Origin: a virus
DNA length: 28,988 nt
IMG/VR virus record: IMGVR_UViG_3300036884_000517
Span: 1-28,988 of that record
Strand: one strand, 5' to 3'
Shown one piece after another: positions 5,775-14,056 of the stretch (position 1 is its first letter; the number at the start of each line of letters is the position of its first letter). A model generated the notes under the pieces. It made no database searches. It was not told the origin of the DNA and was given only the letters and a program-made list of their open reading frames with translations. Both the position numbers and the translations under genes were made by a program.

Positions 5775-8333
5775 ATGCCCAGCACTGAAGGACTCACAAT
5801 CCGCCCGCTCGGCCAACTTGTTCAAGCCCTCACCCGTTACAGTCAAAGCCTCTACCAGCCGCCCAAGGATACGATTCGCGGGGCGGAGCCCGACACCTGG
5901 TATTCACCTCTTCAGCCGGTCACTCCGGTTGGGCCTCCTGGGGTCGAGCCGCGCGCCTTCCAGTATTATGCAGGGCAAAACCTGCTCTGGACGCCACGCG
6001 CTGACGCTGAGATGTCCGCGGCGGACCTCAAGCAAATGTCAACCTATCCGGTAGCCCGCGTCGCCATTGAAAACGTCAAGGATTCAATGTGCATGGCGAA
6101 CTTGCAGATTCAGCCTAAGCGGGAGCCGGGAGAGAGCTACAGGGCCGCCACGAAGCGCGGGATCGGCGATAAGGATCTGTTGAAGCTCAACCGCTTCTTC
6201 GAGATGCCGGACCGCGAGCATACGTGGCCGGAATGGCTGCGGCCGCTCTTGGAAGACATGCTGGTGATCGACGCCTGGACGATCCTGATCCGCAAGACGT
6301 TCTCGGGTGAGATCGTCGAGATGCCGGTGCTCCGGGGTGAGTCCATCTGCCGATACATCGATGAGAATGGCTTCACGCCGCTAGCTCCGGAACCCGCTTA
6401 CGCCCAGCTCTGGTGGGGGCTACCCCTGGTCAACCTGTCCACCGACCAGCTTATCTACAAGCCCCGCAACATCGTGCCGCGCAATACGATCTCTTCTCAA
6501 CTCTACGGCATGAGCCCGACCGAGCAAATGGCGCCCGAGATCAACATCGGCATTCAGCGCCTTGCCTTCACGCTGTCCTATTACACAGAGGGCTCAACTC
6601 CGGGCGTCGTGCAAGTCGTGCCCAAGGGAGTGCCCCAGGAGAAGATTGCTGAGGCCATGCAGTGGATGAACTCGGAGCTCGCCGGCAACTTGACCAAGCG
6701 CCGACAATGGCAGTTAATTCAAGGATGGAAAGAGGAAGGCAAGGATGAGCAAATCATCTTCACGAAAGAACCCCTGCTGGCCGATCCGTTCGATGAGCTG
6801 CACATCAAGAAGATTTTCTACGGCTATGGCGTATCCCCGCAGCGCGTAGCGAAGCAGATGAACCGGGCCTCAGCCCAAGCTTCCCAGGAGGCTTCCGAAG
6901 TCGAGGGCTTGCTGCCTTACTTCGCGTCCCTCAAAAGCTTGATGGACTTCATCATTCAACGGCGCTTCATGCTTCCGGACTATGAGATGGTCCTTGAGCC
7001 GCTGGTGGAGCCCGATCAGGTGAAGCAGGCGACCGTACTGACGCAGTACGTGGACAAGGGGATCCTGCGGCGCAACGAAGCGCGCGAGAAGATCGGTGAA
7101 GAACCGGCAACGGAGCCCGAAGCCAACATGCTGACGGTGACCACGGGATCAGGCGCGATTCCGCTGGGCGCATCCGTGCAGGCGGCCGCCAAGCCGGGAG
7201 AGGAAGGGGCGAATGGAGTTCCTGCTAAGGGAAAAGGTGGAGAGGGAGCGGCGGCTGGCGCAGGATCGGGCGCGGGTGAAGGCCATGCTGGCCAGGGTGG
7301 AGAAGGAGACGGCGCCGTTGCTGACGGCCGCGGCAAGCCCGGCAAGTCCAATAAGCCCAACGGGGGCGCTGCGGCGAAGGCGCAAACGGAAAACCGGCCC
7401 ATCGGATTCGCGGCGGGAACGTTGATTGCGGAGCCTGAGCCTATGCAGCATGGTGTGCTCACTATAGACCATGGGACGCAACCCATGAGTGCAAGCCTGA
7501 GCCAGCCTATTACGAAAAAGGTAGAACCTCGCATCAAGCCGGTCATTCATCCGGGCCGCCTGCTACCCACTTCACTCCTGGCGCGGAACAAGATGGAGCG
7601 TGACCTGACGCAAGTCTTCAAGACTATGCGGCGCAAGATCACGAAGGCCATCGCGAGTCAGATGGGAGTTCCGCATGCTCATCTGGAGAAGGCGAACGCG
7701 GACGCCACGCTGCAAGCGGCGCTAGAAAGTCTGTCTCTCGAATGGATGAAGATTGCGAAGCTCGCCCAGCAGCCCTTGACGGATACGGCCGTGGCCGGGG
7801 CCACGAAGGGCGCCCTGGAGCTCAACATCACGGCCGAGGATATGCTGGGCGGTATCAATGAGGTTGCGGCGAATTGGGCCGAGGCGCGTGCGGCTGAACT
7901 CATCGGCATGAAGAGGGATGCAGACGGCAGTCTAATTTCCAATCCCAACGCAAAGTGGGCCATTACGGATGCGACCCGGGATAAGCTGCGCGTCATTATC
8001 CATGACGTGTTCGAACAGGAAGCGCCGCGCACGCTGCGCGCGCTGGAGAACCGCATCGAGCAGGCCGGCATTTTCTCCGACACCCGGGCGACGATGATCG
8101 CCAAGACGGAAATCTCCCGAGCTCAGACGCAAGGAAACCTGCTGTCTTGGCAAGAGTCGGGCCTGGTCAAGAAGCTGAATTGGATCCTGGCTTCAGATCA
8201 CGACAAGGACGATGTCTGTGATGAGCTGGCTGCGGGCAGTCCGTATCCGATCGATGAGGTTCCAGAGCTGCCGGCCCACCCGAACTGCTACTGCGCGCTC
8301 ATCCTGGCGGACTGGGCTAAAGACGTGGAGTGA
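5775..8333 (+). CDS. Portal protein fused to a Mu F-like (MuF) domain
   Basis: This 852-residue protein forms the ring at the capsid vertex through which DNA passes. The first 470 residues are a portal of the HK97-like group (YPVARVAIENVKDSM near the start, IFYGYGVSPQRVAKQM and DEQIIFTKEPL later). A Gly/Ala/Lys-rich linker follows at about 474-545. The C-terminal part is a Mu gpF-like domain with ATMIAKTEISRAQ (near 772), DHDKDDVCDELA (near 808) and HPNCYCALILADWA at the end. Portal and gpF are separate in many phages, so this is a fusion. ATG 5775 has no ribosome site; a TTG at 5766 is the only other in-frame start. The linker shows odd codon use (see findings). Confidence 0.92.
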   Translation: MPSTEGLTIRPLGQLVQALTRYSQSLYQPPKDTIRGAEPDTWYSPLQPVTPVGPPGVEPRAFQYYAGQNLLWTPRADAEMSAADLKQMSTYPVARVAIENVKDSMCMANLQIQPKREPGESYRAATKRGIGDKDLLKLNRFFEMPDREHTWPEWLRPLLEDMLVIDAWTILIRKTFSGEIVEMPVLRGESICRYIDENGFTPLAPEPAYAQLWWGLPLVNLSTDQLIYKPRNIVPRNTISSQLYGMSPTEQMAPEINIGIQRLAFTLSYYTEGSTPGVVQVVPKGVPQEKIAEAMQWMNSELAGNLTKRRQWQLIQGWKEEGKDEQIIFTKEPLLADPFDELHIKKIFYGYGVSPQRVAKQMNRASAQASQEASEVEGLLPYFASLKSLMDFIIQRRFMLPDYEMVLEPLVEPDQVKQATVLTQYVDKGILRRNEAREKIGEEPATEPEANMLTVTTGSGAIPLGASVQAAAKPGEEGANGVPAKGKGGEGAAAGAGSGAGEGHAGQGGEGDGAVADGRGKPGKSNKPNGGAAAKAQTENRPIGFAAGTLIAEPEPMQHGVLTIDHGTQPMSASLSQPITKKVEPRIKPVIHPGRLLPTSLLARNKMERDLTQVFKTMRRKITKAIASQMGVPHAHLEKANADATLQAALESLSLEWMKIAKLAQQPLTDTAVAGATKGALELNITAEDMLGGINEVAANWAEARAAELIGMKRDADGSLISNPNAKWAITDATRDKLRVIIHDVFEQEAPRTLRALENRIEQAGIFSDTRATMIAKTEISRAQTQGNLLSWQESGLVKKLNWILASDHDKDDVCDELAAGSPYPIDEVPELPAHPNCYCALILADWAKDVE

Positions 8334-8336
8334 GCC

Positions 8337-9722
8337 ATGCCCTATGACAGCGTGAAGGATGTTCCCGAGTACGTGCCGAAAGCCAAGCGGCGCCAATGGC
8401 TAAAAGTCTTCAACAGCGCCTATGCTGCGGCGCTCAAGGACGGCAAGGGAGCGAAAGAGGCCGAGCAGTCGGCTTTTGCTCAAGCGAATGCGGTCGCGGG
8501 ACCAAACGCTGAAAAGGAGAAAGCCATGCGGACACCCAAGTTTGACAAGTTCATCCCGTTCGCGAAAGTCGATGAGGCGCGCCGTGAGGTTTGGGGGATC
8601 GTGACGGCGGAAGTTCCCGACAAGGACAACGAGGTCTGTGACTACCTCAAGTCGAAGCCCTACTATGAGGCGGTCATCTCCGAGATGGGCAAGGCCACCG
8701 AGGGCGGGAATTACTTCCCCTTGCGCTACATGCATCAGCTCGAGGCGGTGGGGAAGTGCATTGCCTTCGATTTCCGTGATGAGGATCGTGAAATCTTCAT
8801 GGGCTTCAAGGTGGTGGATGACGAGGCGTGGGACAAGGTCATGGAGAAGGTGCTCACCGGATTCTCGCATGGCGGGGCGCTTGTCGATATAGCGCCTGAT
8901 CCCGTCTTCGAGGGCTGCAAGCGGTACACCGCCAACCCCACGGAGATTTCCCTCGTGGATAATCCTTGCTTGGCCACGGCTCATTTCGCCTACGTCAAGA
9001 AAGATGGGACGGTGGAGCTGAGGAAGTTCTCGAAGGTCCTTCCGGCTGGGCCCAGTGATGGGCGCTTGGAGGCGCTGGAGTCTCAGATCACCTTGCTCAA
9101 GGCGCATGTGATGGGCAAGGCCAAGACGAAGCGCGTGGACGGCGAGGAGCTTGCAGCTTCAGCCTTCCTCATCGTCGGGGATCCGGAGAAACCGGAGACG
9201 TGGCTGATGCCGGTCGAGTTCGAGGATGTGAGCAAGACGCGCGCCTACTTGCGAGATGCCGTGATGCGCACGCGCTTTCTGAAGGTGGGCTCTGCGGAGA
9301 AGAACGCCGCGTTCACCAAGCATCTGAACGCGCTCTGCCAAAAGTACAAGATTGATCTGAGGGCGGAAATGGTACGGCAGGCCAAGGTTGCGGACTGGAT
9401 GCGCAAGTCCGTCCGCATCCATGTGAACCGGCTGGCGCGCACCGTGAAGGGCGGGAACGTTGGCTACACCCTGGGCACGCTTGACAATGAACTCGGGCAG
9501 ATGGCCAAAGGTTTGTCTGAAGTCTCGCGGCTGTCCGAGGTCATTCAGGGGCTCTGCTATCTGGCGTACAACGTCACTGAGGAATCCGAATGGGAGGGGG
9601 ATGAATCTCCCCTTCCCGGACTCCTGGCCGCAAACGTGGACGGACTTCTTGCCACGCTCCTGCGGATGGTTGAGGAAGAGTCTGAAGAGTTGCGGGCGGA
9701 TCTGCGCACCCGCATGACATAA
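8337..9722 (+). CDS. ChaB-like domain fused to XkdF-type prohead protease
   Basis: A 461-residue protein that probably trims scaffold and capsid during head maturation. Residues 1-55 resemble the ChaB fold (PYDSVKDVPEYVPKAKRRQW, then a helical FNSAYAAALKDG part). From about residue 70 the sequence looks like an XkdF/U35-type serine protease: WGIVTAEVPDKDNEV, FPLRYMHQ, GFSHGG (175-180) and EISLVDNPC (203-211), the last being typical of prohead proteases. The exact catalytic residues cannot be fixed by eye. The C-terminal 200 residues are helical and of unknown role. An internal ATG at 8526 with AAGGAG at 8514-8519 could give a second product without the ChaB part. It starts three bases after the portal stop. 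Confidence 0.8.
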   Translation: MPYDSVKDVPEYVPKAKRRQWLKVFNSAYAAALKDGKGAKEAEQSAFAQANAVAGPNAEKEKAMRTPKFDKFIPFAKVDEARREVWGIVTAEVPDKDNEVCDYLKSKPYYEAVISEMGKATEGGNYFPLRYMHQLEAVGKCIAFDFRDEDREIFMGFKVVDDEAWDKVMEKVLTGFSHGGALVDIAPDPVFEGCKRYTANPTEISLVDNPCLATAHFAYVKKDGTVELRKFSKVLPAGPSDGRLEALESQITLLKAHVMGKAKTKRVDGEELAASAFLIVGDPEKPETWLMPVEFEDVSKTRAYLRDAVMRTRFLKVGSAEKNAAFTKHLNALCQKYKIDLRAEMVRQAKVADWMRKSVRIHVNRLARTVKGGNVGYTLGTLDNELGQMAKGLSEVSRLSEVIQGLCYLAYNVTEESEWEGDESPLPGLLAANVDGLLATLLRMVEEESEELRADLRTRMT

Positions 9723-9781
9723 CCTTGAGCTTTCCCGGTCGCTCACAACTGGCCGCCCTAGGCGGCACGGAGGAAACCAAC

Positions 9782-10399
9782 ATGAATAACGAAGAGAAAG
9801 TGAAGAAGGGCGTCGCCCTCCATCAAGCTCTCGCTGAAACGCACAAGGCGATGGCGGCCGAGCATCAGGCCCACGGGGAATTCTGCTCGGCAAAGGCGGA
9901 CGGCATGGAAGACGGAGATGCTCACAAGGGCTACTTCGGCAAGGCGGCATCGTTTCACAAGGCATTGGCCGCGAATCATTCCTCGATCGCCGCGCTGCAC
10001 GCGGCGCACGCCGAACCGGATGGAGACGAAGAAAAGGTGGCTGCTGCAAAGGCCGCGGGCGCTCCGGCTCCTGCTGCTGCTGTGGTGGTCGCACCGGCCG
10101 AACCCAACGCTGCTGCTCCGGACTCCGGAAGCGTCGAGTCGATGGTGAAGGAAACCACGACCGGGCTCGTGAAGTCGGCGCTCGAAATGCTGAAGAGCGA
10201 TGACACCGTTCAAGCGGAGATTCGCAAGATGGTCCTCGCGGGCGTGCAGAGCGCGCTCGGAGACAAGATCGTCCCGGATTCGATTCATGCGATCCTGCCG
10301 ACCAACCCGAACGGGCCTCGGCTCGTGCCGCGTCCGGGCGGGGCTGAGATCCCGACCACAGGCATCGATCCGCAACTGCGCAAGTTCGTCGAGGCATAA
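9782..10399 (+). CDS. Putative scaffold or capsid-assembly protein, His-patterned
   Basis: A 205-residue protein between protease and major capsid genes, the usual place of a scaffold. ATG 9782 has GGAGG at 9769-9773; an upstream in-frame start at 9725 would add 19 residues and lacks a ribosome site. Residues 10-75 contain two related helices with His at regular steps (LHQALAETHKAMAAEHQAH and FHKALAANHSSIAALHAAH), then an Ala/Pro-rich flexible part, then a helical end (VESMVKETTTGLVKSALEML). The make-up suits a coiled-coil scaffold; the His pattern could bind metal. The scaffold role is inferred from position and shape, as no family motif is visible. Confidence 0.6.
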   Translation: MNNEEKVKKGVALHQALAETHKAMAAEHQAHGEFCSAKADGMEDGDAHKGYFGKAASFHKALAANHSSIAALHAAHAEPDGDEEKVAAAKAAGAPAPAAAVVVAPAEPNAAAPDSGSVESMVKETTTGLVKSALEMLKSDDTVQAEIRKMVLAGVQSALGDKIVPDSIHAILPTNPNGPRLVPRPGGAEIPTTGIDPQLRKFVEA

Positions 10400-10498
10400 G
10401 GTGGCCTCGTCTTGATTTCAGGCGAGTCGTCTCCGGTCAGCGGCTCGGATTCATCAGCATTCAGTCGCACGTCAAATTCAGATCGGAGAGAGGCGCAC

Positions 10499-12175
10499 AT
10501 GAAACTGCAACAGGATGTTTACGCTGCCGCAACATACGCCAGCCGAAATTACATGGCCAAGGCGCTGGCTACGGATGCGTCGCTCGCCAAGCTCTGCTTG
10601 GAAGCGAAAAATCTTCCACCCAAGGAATGGTCGCTCGAAAACGACCTGGTGAAACGGGCGGGCCGCGAGTACATCAAGGCCCTCATGAAGGCTGGCGTCA
10701 CGACCAGTCTTGGCTTCAACTTCTACGACCTCAGGGGGCCGGCTTACATGATCTTCCCCTTGAACACGCCGTTCATTCAAATGATCCCGAAAGCGGGGAA
10801 AGTCAATGCGGGCGTGGGCACGGTCGCGCATTGGAAGGCCACGCGGAATCCGAACTCGACGTTCGTCTATGCGGGCGTGCAGGAAGGCAAGCGCAACGCC
10901 ACGGCGACCCCGGACGAGTACGACTATTTCGCGACCTACAAAGAGATGGGCGAGGAAGGCGGGGAAACCTTCACGGCGCAGTGGGCCGGCGAGGGCTACA
11001 CCGACAACCTCGCGGATGAGCATTTCCGCAACCTGGCTCGCCTGCGCCTGCAGGAAGAGATGATCACGATCTGGGGGAACGCCGGACCCTCGACCATCCT
11101 CGGGCAGACCACCGGCAACCTGGGATTTGCGCTGGGACAGGCAACGACTCCTACCGTGGCGGCCAGCGCGACGGCCGGGGCTCTCGGCGCCGCGAACGTC
11201 CATGTGGCGGTGATCGCGATCACGGCGATGGGCGTCAATCCGGGCGGCCAAGCGGGCTACAACATCCCGCCGACCGTGGCGCGTGGCTTGACAGCCAAGA
11301 CGCTGCGGACGAACGCGGACGGATCCAGCACGAACGTGGCGGGCGGGATCTCCGCGATCTCGAACGTAACGACCGGCACCGCAAACTCTGCCGGCAGCGT
11401 CGAGGCGTCGATCGCGGCCATGGTAGGCGCCGTCGCCTATGCGTGGTACTGGGGCGTCAACGCCAACTCCACCGTGGACACGCTCACCCTGGGCGCGATC
11501 ACGGCATGGCCGCATTACACGATCAAGGGTCTCCCGTCCGGAAGTCAGACCGGCAACGCTTCGGGCTTCACGAACGACAACAGCTACCAAGTGACCGATT
11601 TTGACGGCCTGGGAACCTACACGTTCAATAATGGCCTGGTGACCGACATGGACGGCGGAACGTTCACTCCGGGCGGGAACGGACAGGTCGTCGAGTTGGA
11701 AAGTGACCTGTCATCGCTCTGGGAACTCTACCAAGCGCAGCCGGACGCCATCTGGTGCTCCGCCGACGTGCGCGCGGCTCTCGATTCCGCGATCGTATAC
11801 AGCTCCACGGGATCGAACAGCTACATCTTCCAGTACACGAAGGATTCGCAGGGCTCCTTGATGGGCGGATTCCTGGTGTCCTCCTATAAGTCGAAATACT
11901 CCATCAACGCGGAGGGCGGGACGGCCATCCCGATCCGGATCCATCCGATGTTCCCTCCCGGCACGTTGCTCTATGACATCAACACGAACCCGTATCCGCA
12001 TTCGCGGGTTCCGGCCATGCGGCAGTTCTTGCTGCAGCGCGATTACTACGCCATCGAATGGCCCATCGTGACGCGCCAATGGACGTTCGGGACTTACATC
12101 CATGAAGTCCTGGCGCACTACATGCCGTGGATCAGCGCTCTCCGCACCGGCATCGGCCCGTTCGTAGCTCCCTAA
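10499..12175 (+). CDS. Major capsid protein with inserted domain
   Basis: A 558-residue protein, long for an HK97-fold capsid protein. ATG 10499 has GGAGAGAGG just upstream; an in-frame start at 10412 gives an unlikely Ser-rich leader. Residues 1-200 and 395-558 look like the capsid fold (PLNTPFIQMIPKAGK, QEEMITIWGN; then DAIWCSADVRAALDSAI, GGFLVSSYKSKY and a conserved-type end with MRQFLLQRDYYAIEWP). Residues about 205-360 are Gly/Ala/Thr/Asn-rich and beta-like (TLRTNADGSSTNVAGG, AVAYAWYWGV), resembling Ig-like or fibronectin-like domains inserted in capsid proteins, which usually project from the shell. A stable hairpin follows the gene. Placement after the putative scaffold supports the call. 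Confidence 0.88.
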   Translation: MKLQQDVYAAATYASRNYMAKALATDASLAKLCLEAKNLPPKEWSLENDLVKRAGREYIKALMKAGVTTSLGFNFYDLRGPAYMIFPLNTPFIQMIPKAGKVNAGVGTVAHWKATRNPNSTFVYAGVQEGKRNATATPDEYDYFATYKEMGEEGGETFTAQWAGEGYTDNLADEHFRNLARLRLQEEMITIWGNAGPSTILGQTTGNLGFALGQATTPTVAASATAGALGAANVHVAVIAITAMGVNPGGQAGYNIPPTVARGLTAKTLRTNADGSSTNVAGGISAISNVTTGTANSAGSVEASIAAMVGAVAYAWYWGVNANSTVDTLTLGAITAWPHYTIKGLPSGSQTGNASGFTNDNSYQVTDFDGLGTYTFNNGLVTDMDGGTFTPGGNGQVVELESDLSSLWELYQAQPDAIWCSADVRAALDSAIVYSSTGSNSYIFQYTKDSQGSLMGGFLVSSYKSKYSINAEGGTAIPIRIHPMFPPGTLLYDINTNPYPHSRVPAMRQFLLQRDYYAIEWPIVTRQWTFGTYIHEVLAHYMPWISALRTGIGPFVAP

Positions 12176-12212
12176 ATAGCGGGTGACGAAACGGCCGGCA
12201 TGTGGGATCGAC

Positions 12213-12253
12213 CTGCGGGGTGCTTATCAAAAGAAGGCACCCCGCAGAATTTT
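12213..12253 (+). terminator. Strong hairpin after the major capsid gene
   Basis: CTGCGGGGTGC (12213-12223) pairs perfectly over 11 bases with GCACCCCGCAG (12237-12247) around a 13-base loop, and AATTTT follows (12248-12253). It could end or weaken transcription after the capsid gene or protect the 3' end of the capsid mRNA. The T-run is short, so part of the transcription should pass through to the fibre gene. Confidence 0.7.
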
Positions 12254-12278
12254 GCAGATATTCGACAGGAGGAGCGAG

Positions 12279-13988
12279 ATGCAATCAAATCTCAATGTGA
12301 AAGTCACCCGCTCCGGTGAGCCTGTCAAAATTCCCAACCTTGCGTTCGGCTCCACCTCTCTTGAAATCACCTATCAGATCACGGGCAGCCCTGACACCCT
12401 GAGCCTGATCCTTTCTGCTCCATGCTCGGACGGAGGCGAGGTTCTTGATTCCTATGCGGGCCTGACGGACACGACGCGCACGGTCTTGCTGAGCTCCACT
12501 TATGGTTCCTTCGAGTTGATGCCGATATGGACGGGCGGCTCCAACGTGTTAGTCAGCGTGGACGTCTTCATCAGTGGACCGGGTGCGACTTATGTTGAAA
12601 CGGCTACTGCGGGAAGCGCGGGAGCGACCGGCGCCGCGGGCGCTGCCGGTGTTACGGGCGCTGTCGGTGCCACGGGGGCACCTGGGGCTACGGGCGCGAC
12701 TGGGGCTGCGGGTGCAACCGGCGCAGTGGGCGCGACTGGCGCAGTGGGCGCAACCGGTCCGGCCGGAGTCAGTTCGCTACAGGTGGGCGGAATCATGGGT
12801 GGGTATAGCGGCCATCAGCAGACGACTCTAACCTTGGCGCCCTGGGCGACCGGTTGGCAAGGGAGTGCTTTCGCCGCCACCACCAAGTTCAGTATCATGC
12901 CGTTCTCGGCGGCTTTCAGGAATCTGTCGATCAAGATGGTGGCGCCTCAGCCTACGGGCACCGCCTATTTTGGTTCCTTTGCGCTTTCCGATGGCAGCAG
13001 CAACCTCTATCCGACAAGTCCGGTGTTCACGGTGATCCCCACGGATGCCGCCGCGGACGCGTTCGGATCCATTCCAGGAGTGTTGCCCTTTGATGTTCCC
13101 GCGCTGTTTTCGGCAGCCGCTCAGGTCACGAGCATCAACTCCGGATATCCCGGGGTCATCGGAGGCTATAGCTGGGACATCGTGGGTTCCCTCTCTCAGC
13201 CTCTCGTGCATTTATTCGATACGGACACCATTGACGCGGGGCCCAGAACGCGATGGGTGGGACCCGGGGGGCTTAACTACTACACGGGCGGGGAGCCCAC
13301 CGAGGGGGTCATCATCCCGTATGATGGCACCTTGCGGAACCTGTATCTTTTGACCAATGGCGCTCAGCCTGCGGATGGCACCTTGGCTGTGACGCTCCGC
13401 AAGACACATGCCGGGGTGACCACCAGCACGGCGCTGACCTTCACCATTGCGGCGAATGCTCCAGCCGGGATTTACGGCAACGGGGTGGACACCGTTGCGG
13501 TCTTAGCCGGGGACTGGATCACGTGGCAGTTTGTGAATGGCTCCGCTTCTGTTTCAGCCAAAATGTTTTCTGTGGCCATGGAGCTGGTTCCTTCCGGCAG
13601 CGCGACGGGGATGATCATCTTCCCGTTGTATGACGGCGTGAGTCTCAACACGGGATACCAGTATGCCACGCCTTTCTGCTCAACCGTGGACGGAACGGAA
13701 ACCAACGTTCGCACTCCGATGCCACGCGCCTGCACGATGAAGAACATGAATTGTCTTTTCACCCGAGGGCCTACGGTGAGCCCCGTGATATTGACCGTCA
13801 TGAAGAATGGCGCCGCCACAGACCTGTCCATCACGATTCCTGCCGGCGAGGGTGCGGTCGCCACACAGATTTTGAGCGACCTGTCCCACTCCGTGAGCTT
13901 CAATGCGCTGGACACGTTTGACTTGCAGATTTATCAAGCCAGCGGGCAGGTGCCGATCTTGAGCAGCATCAGCGTGGAAATAGACTAG
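12279..13988 (+). CDS. Collagen-like head or virion fibre protein
   Basis: A 569-residue fibre protein. ATG 12279 follows AGGAGGAG (12267-12274); a longer in-frame start at 12183 would read through the hairpin and is rejected. Residues 1-108 are beta-rich (attachment domain). Residues 112-165 are 18 uninterrupted Gly-X-Y triplets, mostly GAT, GAV and GAA, with Thr in position Y eight times. The rest (about 166-569) appears to hold three related beta domains near 166-320, 327-442 and 443-569, each with a GTLRNLY-like or CTMKNMN-like strand and an Ala/Gly-Asp loop, likely receptor- or sugar-binding. Collagen-like stalks form trimers in known phage fibres. Place after the capsid gene suggests a head fibre; a tail fibre is possible. 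Confidence 0.75.
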   Translation: MQSNLNVKVTRSGEPVKIPNLAFGSTSLEITYQITGSPDTLSLILSAPCSDGGEVLDSYAGLTDTTRTVLLSSTYGSFELMPIWTGGSNVLVSVDVFISGPGATYVETATAGSAGATGAAGAAGVTGAVGATGAPGATGATGAAGATGAVGATGAVGATGPAGVSSLQVGGIMGGYSGHQQTTLTLAPWATGWQGSAFAATTKFSIMPFSAAFRNLSIKMVAPQPTGTAYFGSFALSDGSSNLYPTSPVFTVIPTDAAADAFGSIPGVLPFDVPALFSAAAQVTSINSGYPGVIGGYSWDIVGSLSQPLVHLFDTDTIDAGPRTRWVGPGGLNYYTGGEPTEGVIIPYDGTLRNLYLLTNGAQPADGTLAVTLRKTHAGVTTSTALTFTIAANAPAGIYGNGVDTVAVLAGDWITWQFVNGSASVSAKMFSVAMELVPSGSATGMIIFPLYDGVSLNTGYQYATPFCSTVDGTETNVRTPMPRACTMKNMNCLFTRGPTVSPVILTVMKNGAATDLSITIPAGEGAVATQILSDLSHSVSFNALDTFDLQIYQASGQVPILSSISVEID

Positions 13989-14056
13989 AAGGCTACGGCC
14001 ACACAGCGGTGGCTGAAACGGGATTTCAATTCAACGGAGCAAACCGGTCATTGCCC

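Noticed and set aside
9159-10397. Long open frame on the - strand (about 412 residues)
   Set aside because: It lies opposite the protease and scaffold genes, is Arg/Pro-rich and has no ribosome site or family motif; it reflects the codon bias of the + strand genes.
12590-12796. Repetitive Pro/Val/Ala/Thr frame on the - strand
   Set aside because: It is the reverse complement of the Gly-X-Y repeats and has no ribosome site.
14009-14056. Upstream GTG start for the CgeB-like gene
   Set aside because: It adds 16 residues unlike a GT-B start; MKLAIFYP at 14057 fits the family.
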